This document shows positions 12,501-18,160 of a stretch of 53,758 bases of DNA, piece after piece. Position numbers and translations under genes: made by a program. Origin of the DNA: Mobiluncus porci. Lineage in GTDB: Bacteria; Actinomycetota; Actinomycetes; Actinomycetales; Actinomycetaceae. Every line of letters starts with the position of its first letter. The stretch's first letter is position 1. The stretch is from the NCBI RefSeq assembly GCF_009695935.1, contig NZ_VUMY01000018.1, positions 1 to 53,758 of the forward strand, written 5' to 3'. The notes under the pieces are model-generated. The model searched no databases. It was given only the letters and a program-made list of their open reading frames with translations, and had not been told where the DNA came from.

Positions 12501-13658
12501 ACCGTTGAAACGACCGTTCCAGGTTTCGGGACGTTCTATCGGGTGGTGAAGTTCGAGGTGAAGCCGAAACCGAATGCGGTGCTGAACCCCGGATCTAGCC
12601 CCAATCCCAGCCCCAGCGCCACTGACAATTCCGGAGGTTTCCGGTACTTCCCGCGCAATATCGTGACAGAAGACAGTCTCATCGTGCGTCACCCCGGTGC
12701 GAATCGAGAGGCAACAGCGCTTTCAGTGCTGGACTTCTTCGATAGGGGCACAGCCGGGGGAGCTGTGAACGGACAGATCGTGGCAGCCTACCCGGAGTAT
12801 GCGCAACGCGCCAACGCCGACTGGTCGCAAACCGCCGTCTTGGTCAGAGACGATGAATACGCCGACTCTCTGGTCTCCGGTCCTCTGGTCGCCCAGCTCA
12901 ACGCGCCGATTCTCCTGACCCCCACGCCGGCAATGAATATTGCGACCCTGAATCAGCTCGTGGAGCGTTCGTTTACGAAAGTCATCATCGTTGGCAATGA
13001 GGCGGCAGTAAGCGAGAACGTGGCTCAGACCTTGCGAGAAGTCGGCTTCAATGTCGAGCGCATCGGTGGGGCGGATCGGTACTCTACCGCTACCGCTGTG
13101 GCTGATCGGGTGTTGGCTGAGCGAGGAGAGGGATCTTCGATGGTCTTTATGGCAACAGGAGAGAACTATCCCGACGCGCTGACGGCTTCCTCAGCGGCCA
13201 TCAAGCAGCGCGGAGTCGTGTTGTTGACTCCTAATGTTGGAGACCAGGCGGATACCGCCGCGTGGGTGCAGTCAACCAAGCAATCTTCGCAGGTGGCGAT
13301 TGGTGGCCCGGCATCACGAGCGATCGATTCCTACGGAATGACGGTGGCGGATCGAGTGATGGGAGCCAATCGCTACCAGACTGCTTCGGCAGTGGCGAGG
13401 GAATTCTTCCCGGCGGAACCGGCGCGTGTGGTGGTCGCCACGGGAATGGATTTCCCGGATGCGACTATTGCGACGGCGATTACGGCTCGGACGGGAGCCC
13501 CGGTCACTTTGACTCCGCCGACAGCCTTAGCGCCGGTCACTAAGGAATATCTCTCCGACTCTCGGGCTAGCCTGAGGAAGGTGGATATCCTGGGTGGTCA
13601 GCAGGCAGTCTCCTCCCGGGTTGAGTCTGAGATCGTGGCGGCTGTCTCCGGCAAGTAG
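588..13658 (+). CDS. Giant secreted surface protein with putative-Ig repeats and CWB2 wall anchor
   Basis: About 4,356 residues in one uninterrupted frame. It begins with a signal peptide: MKLTK, a hydrophobic core, then AxA-type sites near residues 28-32. An ATG at 567 would add seven residues; I prefer 588 because the signal peptide then has its usual form, but neither start has a strong ribosome site. The region after the signal has an SdrD-B-like stretch (about residues 110-190). Most of the rest consists of beta-sandwich repeats of the He_PIG/putative-Ig type, recognisable by GL-x-L-x-x-DG-x-I-x-GTP near residues 761, 1018, 1405, 1961, 2177, 2611, 3283 and 3448. A Pro/Ser linker near 4000 leads to three CWB2 modules (about 4025-4356) that bind wall polymers noncovalently. 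No LPXTG motif is present. Likely an adhesin or surface fibre; its ligand cannot be read from sequence. Confidence 0.9.
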   Translation: MKLTKTLAAVSATILTTTLLSAIPAVATPALAFPTLPNRSHPAVSTAQPAEISLSATAQTATSAVSSVAKSVVTYDLATNSGCRATVVDSSVCDPNSNTLVPSDAKDFPSVAQYVSGTVFKHVGGKRGVLEKSWSWGGWKDDKVPGEDGIPGLTVFARWYDGTTRAGAWSPRFYATSDSEGNYKIALRDFVDSKGITHHFTGSGSSSSSSKDQLVRVGVQTDQYRLVWSPNNGNSLSKAVVSNGLANNVKWGSGQVTGYNFALADKVFIGPANRGVKVTQKNSGETPGSCNPARAANWYKITGTVFWDYAQNKFRNYDPSPYDGRTYSSDLDWQPTMQSKMGDQPARGDDLNYYVIAWIPETEGTMGPDYPDPDNAVVGWGKVKNDGTYEFLVDGGGKFSIITRNNRMNHVMVQLVQTTGGEPVLNGSEIENAQTIDAQYGFWNPTAEQFRSWVDSGGTGTGTGIKQKPEGLCGKDAYSTIYNVNFAMFPWQAFLRTSLDGASWSQRTTVIKDDMVHVKVSGLAPLGTYRLFADSSTLLVDSFTTDKNGDWIGQLDTSGMSEPTWDDTQHQLNVVLPGVDSVDLTKSPIVANGMLEVVPYRVNEDPIELTVNEDQPGVHGLEVEGARIQSCEWSGGQPEGLTISADPATNSCKVSGTATQSGAFRSSVKILTDEDNGTPTTWNVLVQVHPKVLPQQTGDTVGAGESAVARFAGVGEQFFGQVTVDKDKTNNPFTFALTDSAGRPIPEINGVFDLGHGLKFHQGNGQILGTPTLAASEQSATVSFQVSATDSTGLAAWENNQPQAPVPFNISIAAPIRLVDPILPTVIAGQEIVNPDGSPIQIWVQGGEASGTTNPGGFNTYQSMELAGDNTIADRQTFQNLGFNAAPDQAGAAAGQILKITGSSTAEVNTPTVLYLPVKVTDRSGRVFDGSKKFTLPQIKARTSALNGSEGWLRMIVLPKISAGTLQDGTVGTKYPANSIADTLKSGAGADGIGARVTVSGQTFTYDWNNFTFAAQGLPAGLSMGSDGTITGTPQVATPLDGTLISITLTGKDGTAAAKTKLTVQVPLKIGSSFKVATETVAAKAIGGTAYTAGTSLQTSQGKTLSATINPTGGQAPYTYKLQVKQGGTWIEATTESGRYLIPNEDGSPSGLKIDSNGNIIGETLGNSPFPELRLVVSDSDTVSCVNSGAAAAPCARTVTLNLTREDTRKPVFDTDRVVLDLKSNSSGAVPITEGSGQYTQLSLTPNGSFPAGLNLKVTSTTATGGTEEITLNSSTVGTQILGDGVTPATFQFVATYDSDKPEVGDYPAAFSAVVKDLNGNDGDSTDITVEITDTRMPTQVTPNPGVVTGLEEGVSHVQKPANRSLADYFDQDSAEIECYVSLQWDSSNGCPSEDEAKGISLVNLPGMSILPDGTLSGTPNRGVTGTQAVSVRAITSTGAVSNPVVVQVEVAPSTLDFRPGTPVGVVRNEPQYSWAFYPATGGADNKTYRLLDSSGQPLPGCEVHPGEGSNAGKQVLTCGTAVLIDRTGLVLEVSTQDGGTGSRITRTSAVDFTFVAPVSIVKKQLLPASVGVNYANTDGSTFRFAVDGGLGPYTFGFAAGSPHEKASAPDVCAGGWRLKVASTDPSQLGTSPTLSDSGLCLMPDGSITGKATTPGEIDLTKLQVTDSMGRSDGIDDFTDPDYPKTIRISSELAIESHFGDSSHALQREKNQVLADSPDCTNPASCAVKVATISGGARLFSEVTILGLGQFMNLADGADSALALTPSGDALGTTGSWSGTLRDKDGKTLKVTIAQPDAPGLPLEVKFSGAFTKITSSNLFATLKVKDKAGQEKTAYIHIQVDTDLKFVEPQSPPTGSAVAVQDPPASPSDPIEKPDSLTDLSGDEWDDIKDNLDPTLPTIGLGLDKDSVEGAQTNPITIPKLVDGGTPPYHFTTEPCNAKANNRAAEHATEQVDCAIGDTGLYLDYYTGEIYGTPKEGVDTTAIVIVVDSDQPPQHKRSNLVVSIADPRKPNVTAGQTVNADKKTPSGTSAIALQDGSGQYAACAVAATRPEITAPAWLSTEFTGGVCSLKWTNLPEDAAGSYTVSLRVQDKNGNWNTVDGQKTGEVLSDPAQTVTLKVADTREASWPAPFNGPGPFSVNATEGKNLGENDFPTLKAGAQADGPTVTKWTVEGLPQGLSFDENTGKITGYPENDQVGHFGVTITAETANGVKTTKRVNLEVADSGMTIVLPHTAKPVQGSAYTVDQPLTAEIDGSNCSDCTFTFTSTNKILTVDSSGNVSLASGATWPTGGDKVSDTLTVTVTNGRGITAQTSFTVSASDVIDLSPKALPAVFDGETLTQCFSISSGDGSQGYQLVSINSAEPGFSASIDPTRNSQDAGYCATFTTPSGASPTVHTFTAVVRDVATRANSVDITLKLPVRNHIVMTLNPEQVIVKKGQQMEEITASVPQTTCFPVYSGDDVTCENSSGYDWEVVSGPAGIDFSGQSRTEATIGGSFDELYSGDVTVRLTRNRDGVDLRPTATATFHLKVVTDLAVQAPTDATVDTQKDGTGKVSGSATDNPTQLLPDKTKAPADNPTASTGKYSIPRVTPDGNGNYPITVTIGGEGKPTGFALTPDGKIVGTLLPGIVTSDAGTNVTFPVVLTETDADGRTSSTDPVDVSFTLTDTRPPAMANMKISGQVGQKATGTLSGVDPSSSTGKPKYQGFTCASPQPSGAGAVSVNGTDAGIAIDKDTGTWTVSENFVPAATDASGKATWECSGTVVAANGQTTTGTFTLEANDRRVPTFPSDRERYVWEGRNLPPFSIVGTWVTSPDGNPAVPPIKSITVSNLPEGMKVVRADGSEWPEAMVSNGTKEVKSWTCALNGSTAEACNITGWPVQGSAGSYVVSLDVTGTNGVSATTNPTVVNYTAALRLAPSGDAIRRGTVGENYDRVVALADYARPLSLTDDTVYNGSGPGSPAQNNFAAWKNTYALDAGASVTVSGEDGWSAALVDRSDSAVISGCDSSTSNYLSGSLAGCDGLVQKDIKLTRNGAFGSGDIGAHSLTLTLTDGHGVKRTLPVTVDVYAPLAWARQPFQTADANSDAVLNPNKGVTAGKPFVDESGGVIYAEVTGGNSADYTTIMAPHGTSLTYAQTLAGPDYAGVEPIWCKAQFDANLKPSRAKCYPIPGLVPVGATGTKEAPYEGEGVFLLSNAKFVGTVPVGTSAGEYRGAVVVTDANQDVLAKNFSVRVYAPLTAGSVNQSIPSGTRMSPYTADGTEHGGSVELFTVTGGAGAGYSCSFEPVIPGMSCSVNPDGKVILTGTPESTYSGPIQVKVTDNADPTRILTQEVELEIKTDLAFVPPDPSAVPEGSSVVPNTDPNGEQTLEITTQGTGKPLTDTIPLDVTGGDVTAGAKPGTPEGYVFHLTDALGNPIIGSVCPDDPATPNIDESKIVDGADVYQRMCYPIGNTGLFLTSDGKMIGTPIPGTTSNDFTVVADHAVPPNQKSAQLDITIKDFRQPTAYPVALNTTVGTTAASSPALSGYVIHSNFTNPTGVTPAVTFDQDQRQAATDGQGFYSSFDSLHVWTQGKAPESAKAQACSAEPMPSWLELNHATGEITVKTGETVPYHETLKPDKSGAMTPVADASWPYQFCVWYVGENGMVSDPVTVTVTVADKREPAADPANASHALDQLTPGTPVVADDTKMGWSIPKNLLSNTGANIAKVGGDSAKFDPNYGTGFRDTSIPGVEAIVTCDRSGDPVTCDFKLQGTPTPEAAGNTYNLSYVLDLANGEQLTIHKEVQVGTYDLKISTAAMPVAWVGEPYTPGPVTVTGGGAANEVSVKAPGGSTLEGYDAGQFTTAGGDPWQPTEADAAAATGGYLPVTLTVTDMVACGTWSGAQGAQDCPYKRSNAVEIPVAKRPSEANMTVPDVTEGAAATSGPLVDSPNLVNQPGTSQKIVSAQSDSGEPIPTGAISVDGNKLKIGPNVPPGNYTVTVETTVPGFGTFYRVVKFEVKPKPNAVLNPGSSPNPSPSATDNSGGFRYFPRNIVTEDSLIVRHPGANREATALSVLDFFDRGTAGGAVNGQIVAAYPEYAQRANADWSQTAVLVRDDEYADSLVSGPLVAQLNAPILLTPTPAMNIATLNQLVERSFTKVIIVGNEAAVSENVAQTLREVGFNVERIGGADRYSTATAVADRVLAERGEGSSMVFMATGENYPDALTASSAAIKQRGVVLLTPNVGDQADTAAWVQSTKQSSQVAIGGPASRAIDSYGMTVADRVMGANRYQTASAVAREFFPAEPARVVVATGMDFPDATIATAITARTGAPVTLTPPTALAPVTKEYLSDSRASLRKVDILGGQQAVSSRVESEIVAAVSGK

Positions 13659-13692
13659 CTCCTCGGTGCCAGCCTTGCTAGGCGCCGAGGAG
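13659..13692. terminator. Shared terminator hairpin between convergent genes
   Basis: CTCCTCGGTGCC (13659-13670) pairs with GGCGCCGAGGAG (13681-13692) over 12 bp with one G-T wobble and a 10-base loop. It lies just past the giant gene's stop and overlaps the last codons of the converging Sir2 gene. It has no U tract, so termination is inferred from position and stem strength. Confidence 0.55.
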
Positions 13693-14523
13693 GTCGGCGA
13701 GGCGGGTCAGCGTTTCTGAGGCACCGGCCTCGATGCGGAGGTCTGCAGAGCGGTCATACATGGTGCGACCTCGGTTGATGATGACGAGCGGCGCGCCTTT
13801 GGCCAAGCCCGCTTGCATCGCGTAGGCCGCTGTTCCCACGACGAGGGAACTTCCCACCACGAGGACAAGGTCTGCTTTTGCTGATGCGGCCCGGGCTTGG
13901 CTCATCACGTCCGGCGGGAGTATCTGGCCAAAAAACACGACCGCCGGTTTCAAAAGCCCCCCGCAGTTCTCACACGGCACCGTCTTGAAGTCACAGGCCT
14001 CGGCGGCCTTCCGGTCTGCCACCGCGAGAATTGCGACATGCGCGGGGTCGAGATCGAGGGGATAATCCGGGTTGGCTTTGGTGAGCCGTTCATGGAGGGG
14101 CTGGCGGTCGGTGACTTGCCCGCAGATGACGCACTCGACTTTGAGGAACGTCCCGTGCATTTCGAAAACATTCTGGCAACCCGCCTTGAGATCAAGGCCG
14201 TCCACGTTCTGGGTGGCGATACCGGTCAGGAGGCCGGCGCGTTCGAGTCTGGCCTCGGCTTCGTGGGCGGGGGCGGGCTTGAGGCGGAGCATCGTCTGCC
14301 AGGTCTGGTGATTTCGCGCCCACACCCAGCGCTGCCAGACTGGGTCGGAGACGAACTGGTCGTATTCGACAGAAGGAATCTCCGTGTTGCCCTTCCCGCG
14401 ATAGTCAGGAATTCCCGTATCCGTCGACATTCCTGCGCCCGTCACCATGATGGTCTTCTTGTTCTGCATCCATTCGGCGAGGGTCTGTAACTGCTTTTCG
14501 GTGGTTGTATCTAGTGGCTCCAT
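13678..14523 (-). CDS. Sir2-family NAD-dependent protein deacylase (sirtuin)
   Basis: 281 residues. Sirtuins remove acetyl or longer acyl groups from lysines, consuming NAD and releasing O-acyl-ADP-ribose and nicotinamide. The NAD-binding GAG-x-S motif is at residues 29-33, TQNVDGL at 104-110 and the catalytic His at 123 (EMHGT). Four zinc cysteines form CVIC (131, 134) and CENC (184, 187), and VGSS is at 223-226. Everything expected of an active enzyme is present. Whether it prefers acetyl or succinyl lysines is undecided: I do not see the Tyr/Arg pair typical of desuccinylases in the right place. A TAGACT box sits exactly six bases before the ATG, so the mRNA is probably leaderless. The gene converges on the giant surface-protein gene and is not in an operon. 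Confidence 0.93.
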   Translation of the reverse strand: MEPLDTTTEKQLQTLAEWMQNKKTIMVTGAGMSTDTGIPDYRGKGNTEIPSVEYDQFVSDPVWQRWVWARNHQTWQTMLRLKPAPAHEAEARLERAGLLTGIATQNVDGLDLKAGCQNVFEMHGTFLKVECVICGQVTDRQPLHERLTKANPDYPLDLDPAHVAILAVADRKAAEACDFKTVPCENCGGLLKPAVVFFGQILPPDVMSQARAASAKADLVLVVGSSLVVGTAAYAMQAGLAKGAPLVIINRGRTMYDRSADLRIEAGASETLTRLADLLGA

Positions 14524-14625
14524 ACCCTCAGTCTAGGTCGAGGAATGAGAAATTAGTATTGATTGATGCGGTTAAGTGTGGTTTAATTAGGAGAAAGGGA
14601 AGCATTTGCCGCCCTTGCTGTGGAA

Positions 14626-14757
14626 TCACAGAAGCGCTATAACCAGCGCTACTGCGATTAGTAATTCGGCGATGGCTCGGAACATAGCGGTCAGCTCCTT
14701 TATCCGCTGGTTCCGAGCCAAAGCTTTATCCACTCTCGCAGCTTTACGCTTTGACAT
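14626..14757 (-). CDS. 43-residue membrane protein, copy 1 of a small paralogous pair
   Basis: A perfect ribosome site (AAAGGAGGTG) lies six bases before the ATG of a 43-codon frame on the minus strand. The product starts with a basic segment (MSKRKAARVDKALARNQRIK) and ends in a single hydrophobic helix (ELLIAVALVIALL). Translating the minus strand at 16796-17071 gives a related segment: from RN-x-RIK to ALL the two match at 19 of 29 residues. Conservation plus the strong ribosome site make it a real gene. The size and the charged N-terminus with a C-terminal helix recall type I toxins or small membrane regulators, but I recognise no family and assign no function. A TAGACA box lies upstream, with no good -10 partner. 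The rest of 14524-14898 holds nothing else I can support. Confidence 0.6.
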   Translation of the reverse strand: MSKRKAARVDKALARNQRIKELTAMFRAIAELLIAVALVIALL

Positions 14758-14898
14758 GCGGTCCACCTCCTTTCCGTCTCTTCGTGCCCGGTAACAAATT
14801 GCTGTGGCGGCAGAGAGATGGCTTAGGAGCCTGGGATAAGGTTACGTCATTTTTGATTACGTTGTCTAGTGTTTTTAGCGTCCTGTGGATAACTTTTG

Positions 14899-15651
14899 TT
14901 ATCGCAGGGCGGTGGTCATTTCGTCGGCAATATCAGTGAAAACGCCGTCTGCGCCGAGGTCTTTGAGCTCGCGGGTGCGGGTGGGGTCATTGACAGTCCA
15001 AACGTTAATGGTAAGATTGGCTTGCTTTAGGTGCTTGATGATTTCTGGAGTGAGGCCTTCGTTCTGTGGGTGAATCGTTTTTGCGCCCACGAGTTCGCAA
15101 ACGCTTAGTGCATCCGGCCAAAGATTATCCTTCGTGTAAAGACAGGCAGTGGCGATTTCGGGGTGCCTTTGGTGAATAATGTAGAGGAGAACGTGGTTGA
15201 AAGAACTCACGAGGAGGCGCTCGGGGCTCCGGTCCTTGAGCCGCTGGAAACAGCGTTCTTCCACGGCCTCAAGGAGATTTAAAGACATCTCTCCGCCCGC
15301 TTCATTGGATTTGATTTCCAAGTTGCAGCCCATGCCGGTTTCGTTTAGGAAATCGACCAGGTCATCAAGGGTGGGGATGGGTTCCTGGGCGTATTGTTCG
15401 GAGTTTGGGCCGTCGAAGTGTACGCCGGCGGAGATTTTCGAAAGATCAGCGGCGGTGAGGTTGTAGATTGAGCCGGTTCGGTTGGTGGTCCGATCGAGAG
15501 TCGAATCGTGGAGGATGACAGGCGTGCCATCGCCGAGAATATCAACATCGGTTTCAATCCAGTCAAGACCGCTCTCGTGGGCAAGACGGAAAGCCGTCAT
15601 CGTGTTTTCCGGGGCTTGGTGATTGAGTCCGCGATGAGCAAAGATTTCCAT
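14899..15651 (-). CDS. Glycerophosphodiester phosphodiesterase (GDPD) family protein
   Basis: 250 residues forming one GDPD TIM barrel. The family cleaves glycerophosphodiesters from phospholipid turnover into glycerol 3-phosphate and an alcohol. Family residues are in place: HRG at 6-8, ENT at 15-17, the metal-binding E33 and D35 in IETDVD, and HD at 48-49. The C-terminal half has the usual LEIKSNE and GVFTDIADEM motifs. No signal peptide or membrane helix is visible, so it is probably cytosolic. TAGGCT lies six bases before the ATG, again pointing to a leaderless transcript. It is a single gene with no operon partner. The substrate is not determined, as the family also includes enzymes acting on glycerophosphoinositol or wall teichoic acids. 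Confidence 0.92.
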   Translation of the reverse strand: MEIFAHRGLNHQAPENTMTAFRLAHESGLDWIETDVDILGDGTPVILHDSTLDRTTNRTGSIYNLTAADLSKISAGVHFDGPNSEQYAQEPIPTLDDLVDFLNETGMGCNLEIKSNEAGGEMSLNLLEAVEERCFQRLKDRSPERLLVSSFNHVLLYIIHQRHPEIATACLYTKDNLWPDALSVCELVGAKTIHPQNEGLTPEIIKHLKQANLTINVWTVNDPTRTRELKDLGADGVFTDIADEMTTALR

Positions 15652-15837
15652 GTCTTCAGCCTATTATAGAAGTGAAGTCTGGGGGCGGAAATCCTGCGTG
15701 CTGCCCGCTACAACCTCCGGGCGGCGACCGGTGGGCTAGGTGGCTGCGCAAATGCGGGGAGGTCGTCGATTCCTCGGTTGTGCGCTCCGCCGAGCGGATT
15801 TCCGTTTAGCCGCCAGTCTCCCGTGAGGAAGAATAGC

Positions 15838-16854
15838 ATGATTGCGAAGTATTGGAAGACCCTCGATGACGGGCGGGTGAAGTGTGAACTGTGTCCACGC
15901 GGGTGCGCGTTGCGGGACGGGCAAAAGGGATTTTGCTTCGTGCGTTCGGCGCACGATGGTGCGCTGCATTTGGATACGTACGGGCGGTCTTCCGGTTTTG
16001 CCATGGATCCCATTGAAAAGAAGCCCTTATTCCATTTTTTACCGTCCAGTCAAATCTTGTCTTTTGGGACGGCCGGTTGCAACTTGAACTGTAGATTTTG
16101 CCAAAACTGGGATATCTCCAAGGCGCGGGAGTTTGACCGGCTGGCGGTGGAGGCCTCACCTTCGGAAATCGCCGCGTTTGCGGCGGCGCGCGGGGCGAAA
16201 TCAGTAGCCTTCACCTATAACGATCCGGTGATTTTCGCGGAATACGCCATTGATACGGCCCTGGCTTGTCGGGAAGTTGGGATTCGCGCAGTGGCAGTAA
16301 CGGCGGGCTATATCAGCCCCGGCGCACGCGAGGATTTCTTCCGAGTAATGGACGGCGCCAACATTGACTTGAAGGGGTTTTCGGAGGATTTTTATTGGCA
16401 TCAAACCGGAGCGCATTTAAAGGATGTCCTGGAGACAATTGCTTATGTTGCGGGCGAAACCTCTTGCTGGACTGAGTTGACGACTTTGCTGATTCCCGGA
16501 CTAAATGATTCCACCGAAGAAATTACCGAGTTGACTCGCTGGGTTAGGCGCGAAATTGGACCGGACGTTCCAATCCATTTTTCAGCGTTCCATCCCGACT
16601 GGAAGCTGCGCAACATCCCGCGGACGCCGCCAGAAACATTGGCGCGGGCGCGGGAGATTGCTCTCGGCCAAGGCCTGCATTTCGTCTACACCGGCAACGT
16701 GCGGAATTTGGAGGGCGGCGCGACAATCTGTCCGAATTGCGGGGAGATGCTTGTGGCGCGCGACTGGTTCGAAGTGCTGTCTAACAGGGTAAACGTCACC
16801 AATGGTGTTGGTTTCTGTTCATCCTGTAATGCCCCCATTCCTGGCGTTTGGTGA
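15838..16854 (+). CDS. amrS: AmmeMemoRadiSam-type radical SAM enzyme
   Basis: 338 residues from the ATG at 15838, chosen because GAGGAA lies eight bases upstream; an upstream start at 15778 has no such site. The radical SAM cluster motif is C81-x3-C85-x2-C88 (GTAGCNLNCRFCQNW). Two extra cysteine groups flank the barrel: CELCPRGC near residues 16-23 and a C-terminal zinc-ribbon-like CPNC (298-301) with CSSC (327-330). This layout matches the AmrS family (pyruvate formate-lyase-activase-like). AmrS is often encoded beside or fused to Memo and AMMECR1 proteins, and neither partner is in this window. Its reaction is not settled in the literature known to me. It overlaps the converging small ORF at its 3' end. 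Confidence 0.88.
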   Translation: MIAKYWKTLDDGRVKCELCPRGCALRDGQKGFCFVRSAHDGALHLDTYGRSSGFAMDPIEKKPLFHFLPSSQILSFGTAGCNLNCRFCQNWDISKAREFDRLAVEASPSEIAAFAAARGAKSVAFTYNDPVIFAEYAIDTALACREVGIRAVAVTAGYISPGAREDFFRVMDGANIDLKGFSEDFYWHQTGAHLKDVLETIAYVAGETSCWTELTTLLIPGLNDSTEEITELTRWVRREIGPDVPIHFSAFHPDWKLRNIPRTPPETLARAREIALGQGLHFVYTGNVRNLEGGATICPNCGEMLVARDWFEVLSNRVNVTNGVGFCSSCNAPIPGVW

Positions 16855-17071
16855 ATTTTGGTATTGCTTGTATCGGTGCGATGTGAGATAAATAGGAGCG
16901 TCGGCAATGCCAGCGCTGTGGGGCTGGAATTAGCAGCGCTACCAAAAGCGCCGCTGCAATAAGCAGTTCGGTTGTGGCTTGGAGCAAAGCGGTGAGTAGC
17001 TTTATCCGCTCGTTCCGCTCCCCACCGGTAAGCCAGCGAAAACCCCGAAAATAATGTCCCCAGACGTACAA
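16796..17071 (-). CDS. Small membrane protein, copy 2 of the paralogous pair (possibly decayed)
   Basis: The minus strand encodes RNERIKLLTALLQ followed by TELLIAAALLVALL, clearly related to the 43-residue protein at 14626-14757. This copy has no ATG or GTG in the right place. The only in-frame start is a TTG at 17071, with AGAGGA close upstream, giving up to 91 residues. It also lacks the early stop after the helix and runs on through a basic tail into the end of the radical SAM gene. Either this is a working longer relative, or copy 1's sister has lost its start and stop and is decaying. Only the helix region is firm. Confidence 0.4.
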   Translation of the reverse strand: MYVWGHYFRGFRWLTGGERNERIKLLTALLQATTELLIAAALLVALLIPAPQRWHCRRSYLSHIAPIQAIPKFTKRQEWGHYRMNRNQHHW

Positions 17072-17130
17072 ATTGTCCTCTAACTTTACATTTAGCTTAG
17101 ATTGCTTTGTATGATTTTCTAAAATGAGAT

Positions 17131-18006
17131 TTATTTACCTACGGATAACTTTAGGTGCGTTTCGTAAAGTTGCTTTGCGGATGAGTCGAACCAGTCGGCG
17201 AGAAGTTTGGCGGCAGTTTTGGCCCGCAGACCGTTTTGGACCAGTTGTTCAAGTTTGTCGAGAAGTGCGGGGGGAACGTCTTCGTTTCCGGATAATTCCT
17301 TGTTGAACCCGCCAACTACAATGACGATTTCTCCGAGGACTTCGCCTCTATTTTCGAGCGTTTCCCTGACCGACCTCAAAGATCCGCGCAGAACTTCCTC
17401 GTGGGTTTTAGTGAGCTCGCGGGCGACAGCAGCGGGACGGTCAGGGCCAAAAACCGTCTCAAGTGAAGCGAGAGTCTCTAAGGTGCGACGCGGAGATTCC
17501 AGGACAATTAGAGTTTCCGGCTCGCGCACCATAGATTGTAACGTTTGTTCCAAAGTTATGGTCTTGCGGGGGAGAAACCCGAGAAAACGGAAAGAATCTG
17601 TGGGGAGGCCAGAAGCGACCAGCGCCAAGAGAGGTGCAGAAGGACCGGGAAGAACTGTGAAGGGGATGCCGGCGGCGCTCGCCTCGCGGGCTAAGCGGAA
17701 CCCCGGATCGGAAATGCCCGGCATCCCAGCGTCAGACACCTGGAGAACCTTCGTTCCGTTGCTTGCCACCTCGAGGAGCCTTGCCGTAAGTTCTGACTCA
17801 TTGTGTTCGTGGTAGGCCAGCAATTTTGCCGAAACCTCGACCTTGAGGCGTCGCGCGAGATCCCGCAGTCGGCGAGTGTCTTCGCAGGCCACCAGCTCCG
17901 CTTCGGTCAAGGCTACCCGCAGGCGCGGGGTTGAGTCTCCGACGTTACCAATCGGAGTGGCGGCGAGGACGAGGTTTAGCTTGTCGAAAGGACTTGGTAA
18001 ATCCAT
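17131..18006 (-). CDS. rsmI: 16S rRNA (cytidine-1402-2'-O)-methyltransferase
   Basis: 291 residues of the tetrapyrrole-methylase fold. RsmI adds the 2'-O-methyl group to C1402 in the ribosomal decoding centre using S-adenosylmethionine. Visible hallmarks are the N-terminal LAATPIGNVGD (14-24), EDTRR (42-46), YHEHNE (65-70), SDAGMPGISDPG (91-102) and the GPSA loop (121-124). Length is normal. It is divergent from pmt, the same pairing as Rv1002c/Rv1003 in M. tuberculosis. GATTAG precedes the ATG closely, so a very short leader is likely. The upstream gap to pmt contains dispersed repeats. Confidence 0.95.
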   Translation of the reverse strand: MDLPSPFDKLNLVLAATPIGNVGDSTPRLRVALTEAELVACEDTRRLRDLARRLKVEVSAKLLAYHEHNESELTARLLEVASNGTKVLQVSDAGMPGISDPGFRLAREASAAGIPFTVLPGPSAPLLALVASGLPTDSFRFLGFLPRKTITLEQTLQSMVREPETLIVLESPRRTLETLASLETVFGPDRPAAVARELTKTHEEVLRGSLRSVRETLENRGEVLGEIVIVVGGFNKELSGNEDVPPALLDKLEQLVQNGLRAKTAAKLLADWFDSSAKQLYETHLKLSVGK

Positions 18007-18057
18007 GTTCTAATCTTCTTATGTGTGAGGTTTTTTTGCTAGTCGCTACGCCGTCGG

Positions 18058-18116
18058 GGTCTGACCCGCCGGCTTCGCTTGACCGCTTCGGCTGCGTCTG
18101 ACTTGCCGGCTTCGCG
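18058..18116 (+). repeat. Dispersed 16-bp repeat, intact and degenerate copy
   Basis: GGTCTGACCCGCCGGC occurs at 18058-18073, and a diverged version (GTCTGACTTGCCGGC) at about 18095-18110, both followed by TTCGC. Exact copies recur between tatD and rpfB. The element lies in the rsmI-pmt gap, outside both genes. Confidence 0.6.
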
Positions 18117-18160
18117 CCGGGTGTTTTAGCGACTCACAGAAAACCCACTAGACTGAGAAG

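Noticed and set aside
9585-12692. Minus-strand open frame of 1,035 codons inside the giant gene
   Set aside because: It mirrors the codon bias of the plus-strand gene, is rich in Arg/His/Gly with no recognisable domain, and lies wholly within a well-supported gene. The same holds for the minus-strand frames at 3900-4658, 6291-7772 and 8082-9221.
13897-14490. Plus-strand frame of 197 codons opposite the Sir2 gene
   Set aside because: It is the antisense of a complete sirtuin and shows no domain.
15778-15837. Earlier start for AmrS
   Set aside because: No ribosome site; the ATG at 15838 has GAGGAA at the right distance.
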